DNA of 64,000 bases from Arcticibacter sp. (lineage in GTDB: Bacteria > Bacteroidota > Bacteroidia > 2-12-FULL-35-15), in NCBI GenBank assembly GCA_021155045.1, contig JAJNQB010000006.1, positions 1 to 64,000 of the forward strand, written 5' to 3'. Within the stretch, counting starts at the first letter, position 1, and the number at the start of each line of letters is the position of its first letter. The notes under the pieces are model-generated. The model was not told the origin of the DNA. It saw only the letters and a program-made list of their open reading frames with translations, and ran no database searches. Positions 41,380-49,500 of this stretch are shown piece by piece. A program made the position numbers and the translations under genes.

Positions 41380-43102
41380 AAGCGGAGAAGAATTCGAGCA
41401 TTTGTTTCCAAAGCCTCTCTTCCTTGATCCAACGATTAAAAAAGGTGCAACGGTCAATGACACAGTAAGATTTATTCCACAAGTAGTGCAAGAAACATTG
41501 TTTCAAACTGAAAAGTTAGCACCACTACTAAAAGGAAGAAATGTTTACGAGACGTGCCGGAACATTTGGGATTTTGTTTACACCCACATCGCTTACAAAA
41601 AAGATGCAGACGGAAAGGAGCAAATCAGAAGTCCTGCAAGAGGTTGGTACGACAGGCATCACGGGATAGATTGCGATTGTTACACGGTGTTTATCAGCAG
41701 CATATTGAGCAACTTAAAAATAAGGCACAAACTGCGAATCGCAAAATACAAAGAGGATCACTTTCAGCATATCTATCCGATAGTGCCGACAACAGGAGAA
41801 AATTACATCACGGTCGATTGTGTGGTAGACCGATTCAATTATGAAGAACCATACACAGAAAAAAAAGACACAAACATGGAATTAGAATATTTAAATGGCA
41901 TACCCAGCACAAACAATGTAGATGTGCAAGACCTGATGGGTTGGGAAGAGTTAGACGGAGGCGACTTAGGAAAACTCTTCAAAAAGAAAGCGGCATCAGG
42001 AGGAGGAGGTGGCGGTCAGAAAAAAGGAATTTTCAAAAAGTTCACTCAGCCTCCCGGAAGTGATGGCGGAAAAAAGGGTGGTAAGCTGAAAAACTTTATT
42101 CATAAAGCACTTCATGTAACCAACAGAGTAAACCCTGCAACCGCATTAATACGATCAGGAGTTTTAATCAGCATGAAACTCAATCTCTTCAAAGTAGCGC
42201 AACGCTTAAAGTTCGCTTACCTCACCGATGAGCAGGCGAAACAAAAAGAAGTTGACATGGGAAAGTTCGAGCGATTAAAAAAAGTGAGAGAAAAACTGGA
42301 GAAGATTTTTTACGATGCCGGAGGTAAACCTGAAAATCTTAAGAAGGCGATCCTTACAGGAAAAGGAAACAAGAATCACGAAGTAAGCGGATTAGGATAC
42401 ATCCTTGACGATATGAGTGGCCTTGATGAGAGCAGTTCACTTGAACTATTGCTCGGAAACGAAATGTATCACGATGAAAATTTCAATGGATTGGGAGAAC
42501 TCGGTTCGGCAACAGCAAGTGCTGCCTCAATTACAGCGGCCACAGGAATTATCGGAGCGATTGCCGGATTACTAAAAGGGATCGGAAACATCTTTCCAAA
42601 GAAAAACAAAGAGGGAAAAGATTTTGAAAATCCTGATTCCAAAGAAGGCGATGGAACATCGGCTGAAGAAGTATCTCAAGGAGCATCAAATGTAAAAATC
42701 ACCAACAGCGATGAAGGTGGTTCTAACACAAGCTCAAGCAGTAACGATTCTTCTTCAAGTAATTCAGGCGGAGATGGTGGCGGTGGTGACAGCGGTGGTG
42801 GAGATAATTCAAAATCAATGGCTAAAACTACGAATACAAATTCATCCGATAGTGGTGATAGTTCAACTACTGATACTTCGGGAGGCGATAAGCCACAAGG
42901 CTTTTGGGATAAAAACAAAAAGTGGCTTAAACCGACAGCGATTGGACTAACGGGTGTTGGATTACTGTTTCTCGGTTACAAAATGATGAACAAACCCAAA
43001 CCACCGGCTCAACCAGTTTCAGGATTGAAAGGGCTTAAATCAAAAAAGAAAAGGAAAGGAGGACACAAGGGCAAAAAGAAACAGGCAGTAGCATATATGT
43101 AA
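41351..43102 (+). CDS. Membrane-anchored transglutaminase-like cysteine protease
   Basis: A 583-residue protein. Residues about 60-165 form a transglutaminase-like core: VYETCRNIWDFVYTHIAYKK, then the nucleophile Cys in HHGIDCDCYTVF (108 or 110), His in DHFQHIYPIV (140) and Asp in TVDCVVDRF (156 or 160). After a Gly-rich linker comes a helical domain (150-370), a small-residue hydrophobic segment near 395-415, a Ser/Gly/Asp-rich disordered region (about 435-530) and a C-terminal membrane helix (TAIGLTGVGLLFLGYKM) with a Lys-rich tail. In a virus-like setting it could mature structural proteins or act on peptidoglycan crosslinks. Host homologues of unknown role also exist. Confidence 0.7.
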   Translation: MEATRKRKIKSGEEFEHLFPKPLFLDPTIKKGATVNDTVRFIPQVVQETLFQTEKLAPLLKGRNVYETCRNIWDFVYTHIAYKKDADGKEQIRSPARGWYDRHHGIDCDCYTVFISSILSNLKIRHKLRIAKYKEDHFQHIYPIVPTTGENYITVDCVVDRFNYEEPYTEKKDTNMELEYLNGIPSTNNVDVQDLMGWEELDGGDLGKLFKKKAASGGGGGGQKKGIFKKFTQPPGSDGGKKGGKLKNFIHKALHVTNRVNPATALIRSGVLISMKLNLFKVAQRLKFAYLTDEQAKQKEVDMGKFERLKKVREKLEKIFYDAGGKPENLKKAILTGKGNKNHEVSGLGYILDDMSGLDESSSLELLLGNEMYHDENFNGLGELGSATASAASITAATGIIGAIAGLLKGIGNIFPKKNKEGKDFENPDSKEGDGTSAEEVSQGASNVKITNSDEGGSNTSSSSNDSSSSNSGGDGGGGDSGGGDNSKSMAKTTNTNSSDSGDSSTTDTSGGDKPQGFWDKNKKWLKPTAIGLTGVGLLFLGYKMMNKPKPPAQPVSGLKGLKSKKKRKGGHKGKKKQAVAYM

Positions 43103-43131
43103 AAAGGAAAAACGATTAAACAAAAAAGAAA

Positions 43132-43761
43132 ATGGGAAAAAATAAAAACAGTTATCAAAAAGCAGCACTCAAAAAAACACTTAGCGGTACAGCGGATGCA
43201 AGTACAGGAGCGAAAGTGAAAGATGCAGCAACCGAGTTAGGGAAAGACCTTGTGGTTGGTGTTATCGGAGGCGGAATTGCAGGAGCTGTGTTGGGAAGAT
43301 TGTCTTTTGTTGTTGGAGCGGCAGTAACCGGAGTTGGTCACTATGCTAAAAGTAGGATCGCATCGGCACTCGGTTTAGGAATGATGGCATCGGGTACATA
43401 TCAGGCAATGTCGGGTATGAATGGAAAACCCACATCAGGATTGGCAGGAGTAAAAGAAAGATTACTCGCTCTAAAAGACGACATGAAAAAAAGAATATTT
43501 CTCGACAAAGTTTTAAAAGCAAAAGAAAAGAAGGAAGAAAAAACCGATGAGGGAACAAACGGTCTCGGTCAGGTGCAGTATTTCGTTCATCCCAACTCTG
43601 AAGAGTCAATGGGCGAAGTTGAAATGAATGCTTTGGACACAATCCAAAAACAAATTCAGGAAAGCGGAATGAAGTACAACCAAGTGAACGGGATCGAAGT
43701 TGATCTATTGAGCGGTGAAGAAGAAATGGGCGAAGTAGACCCATCAGAAAAAAACTACTAA
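43132..43761 (+). CDS. Glycine-zipper membrane protein
   Basis: A 209-residue protein with a basic N-terminus and a long hydrophobic, small-residue region (about 37-100: VVGVIGGGIAGAVLGRL, FVVGAAVTGVGHYA, ALGLGMMASGTYQA) that could form two membrane helices of the glycine-zipper kind. The C-terminal third is charged and polar. It lies between the protease gene and the candidate capsid gene. A virion membrane or DNA-delivery protein is possible; not recognised. Confidence 0.6.
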   Translation: MGKNKNSYQKAALKKTLSGTADASTGAKVKDAATELGKDLVVGVIGGGIAGAVLGRLSFVVGAAVTGVGHYAKSRIASALGLGMMASGTYQAMSGMNGKPTSGLAGVKERLLALKDDMKKRIFLDKVLKAKEKKEEKTDEGTNGLGQVQYFVHPNSEESMGEVEMNALDTIQKQIQESGMKYNQVNGIEVDLLSGEEEMGEVDPSEKNY

Positions 43762-43825
43762 AACAAAAACAGAACATCCATCACACAAAAAATAAACAAA
43801 AGTTAAACTTTAAAAAACAAAAATT

Positions 43826-44545
43826 ATGTTAGAAATTTTAGACGGTACAGAACAGTACAACAATGCCGGAGCATTACTTGGATTAGAAGGTGCGGAAGGA
43901 GAAGAGTTATTGGGCGCACTTCGCAGAATGAATCCCATCGCTCGTCAACGCACAATTAACAAGTTGGCAAGTCCGGGTGTAATGAGCAAAGGCTCAAGAG
44001 CAGAAATGGAAAAGCACTTTGGTGAGTTACCTGCTCACATCAAAGCAGCATTAGCAAAAGGTGAATTACGTTTGGCAGATACCATTGTGTATTCCATCAA
44101 GCCTGTGAATTCAAAAACAATTAAGTTGTTTGAAACTCAGGATGTGAAAGAAGTTGGTTTGCGTAACATCAGCAATGCGAAATTGCAAAAGAACCAAGCC
44201 TTGTTGGTAAGCGGAATCGTTTTGTTGGCTTCAATTCCAACAGACAACACAACCGATAAAATCCTCGGTTCAAAATTCATTCAACTTGAAGACTTCCCTG
44301 CAATCGCAAACGGAGAGTTCAGTTTGAAAGCCAACAAAAAAATAATCATCCCTGAAACAAGTGTTGCAGCATTCAAAACTACCAATATGCACGCTGTTCC
44401 ATTAGGGTATTACAAATTGGCGAACCCACGCTTAATTCACGATGACATCTTGGTAGAGTTTACCGTGGAGTTGGGTTCAATGGAAGGGCTTGATCCTAAA
44501 ACCCAACTATATGTTGGATTACATGGAACGATCACCACTCCATAA
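43826..44545 (+). CDS. Candidate major structural (capsid) protein of the virus-like module
   Basis: A 239-residue protein. A helical N-terminal part (about 1-85) has GALLGLEGAEGEELLGALRRMNPIARQRTINKL and a basic stretch. The C-terminal 150 residues are beta-rich (SIKPVNSKTIKLFETQDV; QALLVSGIVLLASI; KANKKIIIPETSVAAF; DDILVEFTVELGS), consistent with a jelly-roll. It has its own 64-base A-rich leader and is followed by a strong terminator, unlike its overlapping neighbours, so it is probably made in high amount. No HK97-type signature. It is shorter than known double-jelly-roll capsids, so a single jelly-roll or a different fold must be considered. Capsid identity is inference. Confidence 0.5.
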   Translation: MLEILDGTEQYNNAGALLGLEGAEGEELLGALRRMNPIARQRTINKLASPGVMSKGSRAEMEKHFGELPAHIKAALAKGELRLADTIVYSIKPVNSKTIKLFETQDVKEVGLRNISNAKLQKNQALLVSGIVLLASIPTDNTTDKILGSKFIQLEDFPAIANGEFSLKANKKIIIPETSVAAFKTTNMHAVPLGYYKLANPRLIHDDILVEFTVELGSMEGLDPKTQLYVGLHGTITTP

Positions 44546-44559
44546 TCATTAACCAAATA

Positions 44560-44586
44560 AGTCGGGAGAGCAGTCTCCCGACTTTT
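44560..44586 (+). terminator. Strong terminator after the candidate capsid gene
   Basis: A 10-bp perfect stem AGTCGGGAGA/TCTCCCGACT with a 4-base loop (GCAG), then TTTT. It splits the structural operon and would let most transcripts end after the 239-residue protein gene. Confidence 0.85.
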
Positions 44587-44600
44587 AAAAAAACAATACC

Positions 44601-44984
44601 ATGTTAAAAGCAACGAAAAAAAGATTTGATATAAAAATTCTTGTGGCGAACTCAACTGTGAGTGAAACCTTTGAATTAGAGAAGAACATTGTGAAAGTAC
44701 ATGGCGTGTTGGTTACATCGGACAAGGACGATTTGCTCTATTACAGAGGCACTCAAAAAATTGAAATAAACAAAGAAGAGTTCTTTCCTGACAATTACGA
44801 AAGCAAATTATTGATGTCAGGAATAAATGTATCACCAAAACAACGCTACTATGATTTAGGCGGTGTTGCACCCGGCAATGGCAGAGTACAGATCGCTTAT
44901 AAAGATTTGGATGATGGCAGAACGGTGTTTGCACCTTACCGAGTGAGTTTGTACCTGGACTGTGAAATGGAGGACGAGTTATGA
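44601..44984 (+). CDS. Beta-rich protein, candidate minor structural protein 1
   Basis: A 127-residue protein of alternating hydrophobic pattern (KKRFDIKILVANSTVSETFE, IVKVHGVLVTSDKDDLL, VQIAYKDLDDGRTVF, YRVSLYLDCEME), suggesting a small beta-sandwich. No known family. It overlaps the next gene by four bases (ATGA). Together with the two following proteins it may form minor capsid, vertex or spike parts. Confidence 0.55.
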   Translation: MLKATKKRFDIKILVANSTVSETFELEKNIVKVHGVLVTSDKDDLLYYRGTQKIEINKEEFFPDNYESKLLMSGINVSPKQRYYDLGGVAPGNGRVQIAYKDLDDGRTVFAPYRVSLYLDCEMEDEL

Positions 44985-45469
44985 TGAAGGAGGGAGTGAT
45001 AATTACCAAGATAAGTATTAAACAAAAAGGTGAACGGAAGCATTTTCAAATAAAGCTTCCAAAGGATACAAAGTTCATTATTGGTGTTGAGTACGGAGGC
45101 AGATTGATTGACAAGCCCGAAACGGTTGCGGTTGAGCCTGCACCGGATGATGGTGGACATACTCCCACCTTTTTTAAAAGAAACCAACTGATCGGAGAAT
45201 TGAAACTGCAAAGTTGTGAAGAGGCAAATTGGTTTTACTCTGCCGATGTATTAGCAAATGATGTGAACCTCGGTCTTGCTGATTTTTCAAAAGCAGGATT
45301 TCCGGTAAATGATTTCACGCACGGTAATAAGAGAACCGAAGAGATAGTGAAGATAGATGCGGAGTCAACGATTATTCAGGGTTGGTACTTGGATGTGTTA
45401 GGCAAATCCGTAAATGCAGATATAAAGTACGAAGTGAAAGTTTATGTATGGATTAATGTGGAGGAATAA
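44981..45469 (+). CDS. Beta-rich protein, candidate minor structural protein 2
   Basis: A 162-residue protein with strand-rich sequence (EGVIITKISIKQKGERKHFQ, KFIIGVEYGGRL, KYEVKVYVWINVEE at the end) and a loop with HTPTFFKRNQLIGELKLQS. The GWYLDVLGKSVNADIKYEVK ending resembles that of the 127-residue neighbour (YRVSLYLDCEM). The two could be related beta-sandwiches. Not recognised. Confidence 0.55.
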   Translation: MMKEGVIITKISIKQKGERKHFQIKLPKDTKFIIGVEYGGRLIDKPETVAVEPAPDDGGHTPTFFKRNQLIGELKLQSCEEANWFYSADVLANDVNLGLADFSKAGFPVNDFTHGNKRTEEIVKIDAESTIIQGWYLDVLGKSVNADIKYEVKVYVWINVEE

Positions 45470-45472
45470 AAA

Positions 45473-45811
45473 ATGACGATCAACCTTGCTTTAGAATACA
45501 TCCCAAGAAGGATGCAGGAATTAGGATACAAAGGCAATTACTATATCCGATTCCGACACTTAGTGTTACAGGCTAACGAAGAACAAACCATTGATGCATT
45601 CAATCAATTCTACTACCTCGTTGAAGAAGCACAAAACGTGAGAGTGGAAAGTGAAACAGGAATATTCGACTTGAGTGAAAGCACAACCAACGAAATGCAG
45701 TACGAACATCAAAGTAAAATACAAATTAAAAATTATTCATCCGGTATTAATCACTTGCGATTCATTCAAGTAATACCAAAGCACAAAACAAAAATTAAAA
45801 ACGAAAAATAA
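45473..45811 (+). CDS. Small structural-type protein of unknown function
   Basis: A 112-residue protein: helix-rich start (ALEYIPRRMQELGYKG), then strands (NYYIRFRHLVLQANEE, and NHLRFIQVIPKHKTK at the end). It lies three bases after the previous gene and shares one base with the start of the next, so it is part of the tightly packed block. No family seen. Confidence 0.5.
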   Translation: MTINLALEYIPRRMQELGYKGNYYIRFRHLVLQANEEQTIDAFNQFYYLVEEAQNVRVESETGIFDLSESTTNEMQYEHQSKIQIKNYSSGINHLRFIQVIPKHKTKIKNEK

Positions 45812-46680
45812 TGCAACATACCAATCCATATAACGATGTGAAGCTGTCACAATTTAAAATGTGGCTTCACGACATGGCTGACAAAGGTGAAGGGAAATAC
45901 TTGGAGGCATATGTAGACGATGTAAAAGTTGTTCCACGCACCAACAGGATTGAATCTCTTGATGACCATAAGGTCTACCTTGAGGACACAACCGAAACGA
46001 TAAAAGTATTTATCTACAATACTGAAAATTCCAATCGCTATCAGCAGTTCACTTTTGTTCTTGAAAAGAAAAAATCGAATGAACATCCGGTGCAAATTCA
46101 AACTCAGCAATCGCAGGGTTTGTCCGGAATCGAGTTGGAAAACAGAATCAACGACCGAGTAACTCAAAGTTTAGCTCAAGAAAGAGAGCGTTGGCAAACG
46201 GATCTGATGAAGCGTGATTTTGATGTCTGCAAAAAAGAGTTGTCAGATGCCGAAGAGTACATCGAGGATTTAGAAAAACAACTCAGCCTATTCAAAAGCA
46301 AGAAACTTCATTGGGGCGATGTGAACCTTGGCGATGTTGCCTCGGTGATTGTTGAAGGAATGGTAAAGCGTAATCCACATTGGGTTGCCAAATTACCGGG
46401 CGGAGATGCTCTTGCAGGATTGATTGCAAAAGAAGCGATTGATACCACCGCAGAAGTAATTGAAAACGAAGTGGTGTTTAAAAAGAAAACACCAACCGAT
46501 GAAGGAATGTCTGAAGAGATGAAAGCACAACTTGGCTTCTTAAAACAATTAGAGTCGCATTTCAGTCAGGAGCAGCTTGATAAAATAATGCTCATCCTAC
46601 AATCCTTTGTAGAGACACCAAACAACATCGAAACAGTATTTGAACTATTAGAAATAAAAAAAGAAAATGAAAAAGTTTAG
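45811..46680 (+). CDS. Coiled-coil protein with a beta-rich head
   Basis: A 289-residue protein. The first 90 residues are beta-rich (YLEAYVDDVKVVPRTN, TETIKVFIYNTEN, YQQFTFVLEKKK). Residues about 115-165 form a coiled coil (RINDRVTQSLAQERERW, then AEEYIEDLEKQLSLFKS). A semi-hydrophobic segment (ASVIVEGMVKRNPHWVAKLPGGDALAGLIAKEAI) follows, then an acidic helical end. The shape suits a spike, scaffold or connector. No known family. The gene overlaps the next by 14 bases. Confidence 0.55.
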   Translation: MQHTNPYNDVKLSQFKMWLHDMADKGEGKYLEAYVDDVKVVPRTNRIESLDDHKVYLEDTTETIKVFIYNTENSNRYQQFTFVLEKKKSNEHPVQIQTQQSQGLSGIELENRINDRVTQSLAQERERWQTDLMKRDFDVCKKELSDAEEYIEDLEKQLSLFKSKKLHWGDVNLGDVASVIVEGMVKRNPHWVAKLPGGDALAGLIAKEAIDTTAEVIENEVVFKKKTPTDEGMSEEMKAQLGFLKQLESHFSQEQLDKIMLILQSFVETPNNIETVFELLEIKKENEKV

Positions 46681-46849
46681 TTACGAAATAACAATTGAAG
46701 CGGCTACTGAAGCAGAAGCCGATTCTAAAATGAAAGCCTTAACCACGATTGCGAAAAAGTTAAACACTAAGGAATTAGTAAAACTTGCCGACATCGTACA
46801 AAACGATCCTGTAAAAACTGCATTAGCAAAAAAAGCATTAGGAGTTTAA
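46667..46849 (+). CDS. 60-residue helical protein
   Basis: A short protein with a strand-helix start (KKFSYEITIEAATEAEADSK) and two helices (MKALTTIAKKLNTKELVKLA; DPVKTALAKKALGV). The start overlaps the coiled-coil gene by 14 bases and the stop is two bases before the next gene. Function unknown; conserved spacing and coupling argue for a real gene. Confidence 0.6.
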   Translation: MKKFSYEITIEAATEAEADSKMKALTTIAKKLNTKELVKLADIVQNDPVKTALAKKALGV

Positions 46850-46850
46850 G

Positions 46851-47528
46851 ATGAAAAAGAATACCACCAATAATGATTTGACCCTGAAAGAGAAGCTTCT
46901 CTATTCCCTTATCGGAATTGGGATTGTGGGCGGTGGTGTTTTCTTTGGGAGAAAACTTGTTTTAAAAGGAGTGGCTAATCGCGAGGAGAAAAAATCTTTT
47001 GATGATGGTACTCCGGCAACCTTGGCCAAACAAATAAAAATGGCATTTGACAACGATGGTTGGTGGGGAACGGATATCGAAAAATTAAGAACCACGCTAA
47101 GAGAGATTCCAAGCAAACAAGTTTTCCTTCAAGTCCAGGCATCCTACAAAAAGCTCTACAACTCAAACATGATTACTGATATGAGTGATGAGTTACAAGC
47201 TACCGAGTACAATGAGATGCTACAGATTATCGCACAGAAACCCGACAAAACAGGCGGTAAACCGACAAGTCCGATTTTAAGTTACGATGGATGGGCAAAG
47301 CGGTTGAAAGCAGCCTTTGATAAAGAGTACGGTTTTTTACCGGGTACGGATGAAGAAGGAATCAAAGCTGTGTTTAACGAAATGCCAACACAAAAAGCAT
47401 TCATAATGACAGGAATAGTTTACAACAAATTATTCGCATCAAACATGATGACCGATTTGAAGGGAGAATTAGAGATGTGGGAATACAACGATTACATGAA
47501 AATAATACTATCAAAACCGAAGGGATAA
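46851..47528 (+). CDS. Membrane-anchored protein with two annexin-like repeats
   Basis: A 225-residue protein with an N-terminal membrane helix (LLYSLIGIGIVGGGVFFGRK, about 16-34) and two copies of a 70-residue helical repeat (about 58-128 and 148-221). The repeats carry the annexin-type pattern: GTDIEKLRTTLREIPSKQ...YKKLY...MSDEL and PGTDEEGIKAVFNEMPTQK...YNKLF...DLKGELEMWEYND. In annexins the GTDE loop and the later acidic residue bind Ca2+ at membranes. Annexin-like repeats are known in a few bacterial proteins. Role here unknown; membrane or cell-wall binding is inferred. The stop overlaps the next ATG (TAATG). Confidence 0.65.
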   Translation: MKKNTTNNDLTLKEKLLYSLIGIGIVGGGVFFGRKLVLKGVANREEKKSFDDGTPATLAKQIKMAFDNDGWWGTDIEKLRTTLREIPSKQVFLQVQASYKKLYNSNMITDMSDELQATEYNEMLQIIAQKPDKTGGKPTSPILSYDGWAKRLKAAFDKEYGFLPGTDEEGIKAVFNEMPTQKAFIMTGIVYNKLFASNMMTDLKGELEMWEYNDYMKIILSKPKG

Positions 47529-48145
47529 TGGAAAAAGTAACACCAAATAAAAAAAGAAAAGTGATCCTGATAGGACTGGGTGTATTAGGAACAGGAGTCG
47601 CTGGTTTCTTAGGATGGAACTATTGGAAAAAGAAAAAAGCGAATCAGGAAGAAGACACAACCTCCTTTACGGAAACTCCAAGCGTGAATACAGCGCCTGT
47701 GAAAAACGACAGCTTCCCTTTGAAAAGAGGAAGCAAAGGAAACAAAGTAACACAACTTCAAAACGCATTAGTAAAAAAATTCGGTGCAAGCATACTTCCA
47801 AAATACGGAGTAGATGGAATGTTCGGAAAGGAAGTGGAAGCGGCTTTAGTGAGGGCTAAACTGCCAACATCAATTAACGAAAGCATCTACAACACATTTG
47901 TTGGAGGAAGCGGATTTGCCGGAATAATAAAACATGGAGATGAAATCATAACCATTCAGGATTGTGAAATATTCAAATCCAAGAATAACGCAAAGTTGAA
48001 AATGCCAAAGCAGATGGTGCTTGGCGAGAAGGAGTTTAGTTGTTTAGGTTGGGTTTATTTCACACCTAAAAAGAGCACAGAAATATTCAGGGTGAGAAAA
48101 GAAAATGTAAAATCTTTAAACGAATTTAAAAATGAAAAATCTTAG
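47528..48145 (+). CDS. Membrane-anchored peptidoglycan-binding protein
   Basis: A 205-residue protein; the ATG that overlaps the previous stop was chosen over an upstream frame extension inside that gene. It has a membrane helix at about 11-29 (VILIGLGVLGTGVAGFLGW), a low-complexity linker, and a PG_binding_1 domain (about 70-115: LKRGSKGNKVTQLQNALVKK, GVDGMFGKEVEAALVRAKL). A C-terminal small domain with GEKEFSCLGWVYF follows. It likely docks the lysis or entry machinery on the cell wall. It overlaps the amidase gene by 14 bases. Confidence 0.82.
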   Translation: MEKVTPNKKRKVILIGLGVLGTGVAGFLGWNYWKKKKANQEEDTTSFTETPSVNTAPVKNDSFPLKRGSKGNKVTQLQNALVKKFGASILPKYGVDGMFGKEVEAALVRAKLPTSINESIYNTFVGGSGFAGIIKHGDEIITIQDCEIFKSKNNAKLKMPKQMVLGEKEFSCLGWVYFTPKKSTEIFRVRKENVKSLNEFKNEKS

Positions 48146-48578
48146 AAACATTAAATACATCGTGGTGCATTGCACCGCAACACCGCCAACTACTACAGTT
48201 GAATCCATTAAACGCTATTGGAAAGAACAACGTGGTTGGGGAGATACTCCGGGGTATCATTACTTGATCCAAAGACACGGAAACATTGTGCAACTGTTGG
48301 ATGAAAGTAAAAACAGTTACGGAGTGTACGCACACAATTCTAATTGCATCAGCTTGGCTTACATAGGTGGCATCGATAAAGATGGTAAACCACTTGACAA
48401 CAGAAGCGATGCACAAAAACACTCCATGTTTGATTTGATTGTTTCTCTTACCGAGAAATATCCGGGGGCGCAAGTGTTGGGGCATCGTGATTTTGCAGGA
48501 GTAAAAAAAGCCTGTCCATGTTTCGATGTAAAGAAGTGGCTCGGTGAGTATGAACCCGATTTAGGCAACGCTGCATAA
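48132..48578 (+). CDS. N-acetylmuramoyl-L-alanine amidase (T7-lysozyme type)
   Basis: A 148-residue Amidase_2 enzyme that cuts the lactyl-peptide bond of peptidoglycan. It starts with KYIVVHCTATPPT, whose His13 is the first zinc ligand; GYHYLIQRHGNIVQLL follows. The other ligands are His118 in VLGHRDFAG and Cys128 in KACPCFD, as in T7 lysozyme. No signal peptide, so it would need a holin or be part of a particle. The stop and the next ATG share a base. This is the clearest phage-type gene in the module. Confidence 0.93.
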   Translation: MKNLRNIKYIVVHCTATPPTTTVESIKRYWKEQRGWGDTPGYHYLIQRHGNIVQLLDESKNSYGVYAHNSNCISLAYIGGIDKDGKPLDNRSDAQKHSMFDLIVSLTEKYPGAQVLGHRDFAGVKKACPCFDVKKWLGEYEPDLGNAA

Positions 48579-49255
48579 TGTTTCTCTCGAAGATCAAGGG
48601 AATTCTGCGAAGCAAAGGATATGAACTCTACACAAAACCGAATCAACTAAATATTGTCGGGATCAGGTCAACAAGTACCATCCCAAACAGATTTGATGAT
48701 GAGATTCATGTCTTTTACAAAGTAGCTCCATTAAAGTGGCATTACCATGTCTACAAGGTTACGACTGATCCGGGTACTTTTTGGTTGCGTAATCCTATGC
48801 AACCTCAAGGTACAGCCATCTTAGCTCAAGGGCAATATAAGGGTGCGTATAGAATCGGTTTGCATCAGGGAAAGTACAAAGCGTTGGTTCAAGTAAAACC
48901 AATAATTGTAATAAGAGATTACGACAGAGATGCAAAACTTGATTTTAGAAATGGCACAAAGAGCAAAGGATTGTTTGGGATTAATATTCATCGTGCAAAT
49001 TTAAATGGAATCACAAAGCAAGTGGATAAATACTCAGCCGGATGTCAGGTGTTTGCAAACATCAATGAATTCAAGGAGTTCTTGAGTTTGTGCGAAAAGC
49101 ACTTGGCTTTATACGGTAACAGTTTTACTTATACGCTGATTGATTTCAGAGCGGTGAAGCGACTAAGTTTTAAACGGTGGGCAATCGGAACGGTGACAGT
49201 AGCATTGGGATTAACTGCCCTGTGGGGAATTCTAACAAGGAAAAAGAAAAAATGA
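48578..49255 (+). CDS. YkuD-like cell-wall enzyme with a C-terminal membrane anchor
   Basis: A 225-residue protein. The central domain is beta-rich, with the catalytic-type pattern H-x14-S-x-G-C in GLFGINIHRAN...YSAGCQVFAN (His138, Ser153, Cys156), which matches the L,D-transpeptidase/YkuD motif. The end has a membrane helix (about 201-219) and a Lys tail. YkuD proteins make or cut 3-3 crosslinks; in phages they may act as endopeptidases. No signal peptide, so the topology is unclear. It is in the lysis cassette between the amidase and the holin-like gene. Confidence 0.6.
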   Translation: MFLSKIKGILRSKGYELYTKPNQLNIVGIRSTSTIPNRFDDEIHVFYKVAPLKWHYHVYKVTTDPGTFWLRNPMQPQGTAILAQGQYKGAYRIGLHQGKYKALVQVKPIIVIRDYDRDAKLDFRNGTKSKGLFGINIHRANLNGITKQVDKYSAGCQVFANINEFKEFLSLCEKHLALYGNSFTYTLIDFRAVKRLSFKRWAIGTVTVALGLTALWGILTRKKKK

Positions 49256-49482
49256 AAATGAAAAATCAATTCATATCAGCATTAGCCCAGTTGCTAAAAG
49301 ACAAAAATGGAAACCACAGTCTGCGAGAAGTAGTAACGATCCTGTTCGTGATTGTGCTGCTTGTGAGTTGGATCGCAGAACAGTTCTTTGAAATGAAAAT
49401 GCCCGAACATATGTTTTATGGCTTTATCAGCCTTGTGGGAGCAGGTTGCTTCGGGTACAGTATCGAAAAAAAACAAGTGTAA
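49252..49482 (+). CDS. Holin-like small membrane protein
   Basis: A 76-residue protein starting at an ATG that overlaps the previous stop (ATGA). It has two hydrophobic helices (REVVTILFVIVLLVSWIAEQ and MFYGFISLVGAGCFGYSI) with a short loop and a charged, amphipathic N-terminus. This is the class II/III holin layout, and it sits directly after two peptidoglycan-active genes. Function inferred from size, topology and place. Confidence 0.6.
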   Translation: MKMKNQFISALAQLLKDKNGNHSLREVVTILFVIVLLVSWIAEQFFEMKMPEHMFYGFISLVGAGCFGYSIEKKQV

Positions 49483-49500
49483 AATTTAAAACCAATAAAT

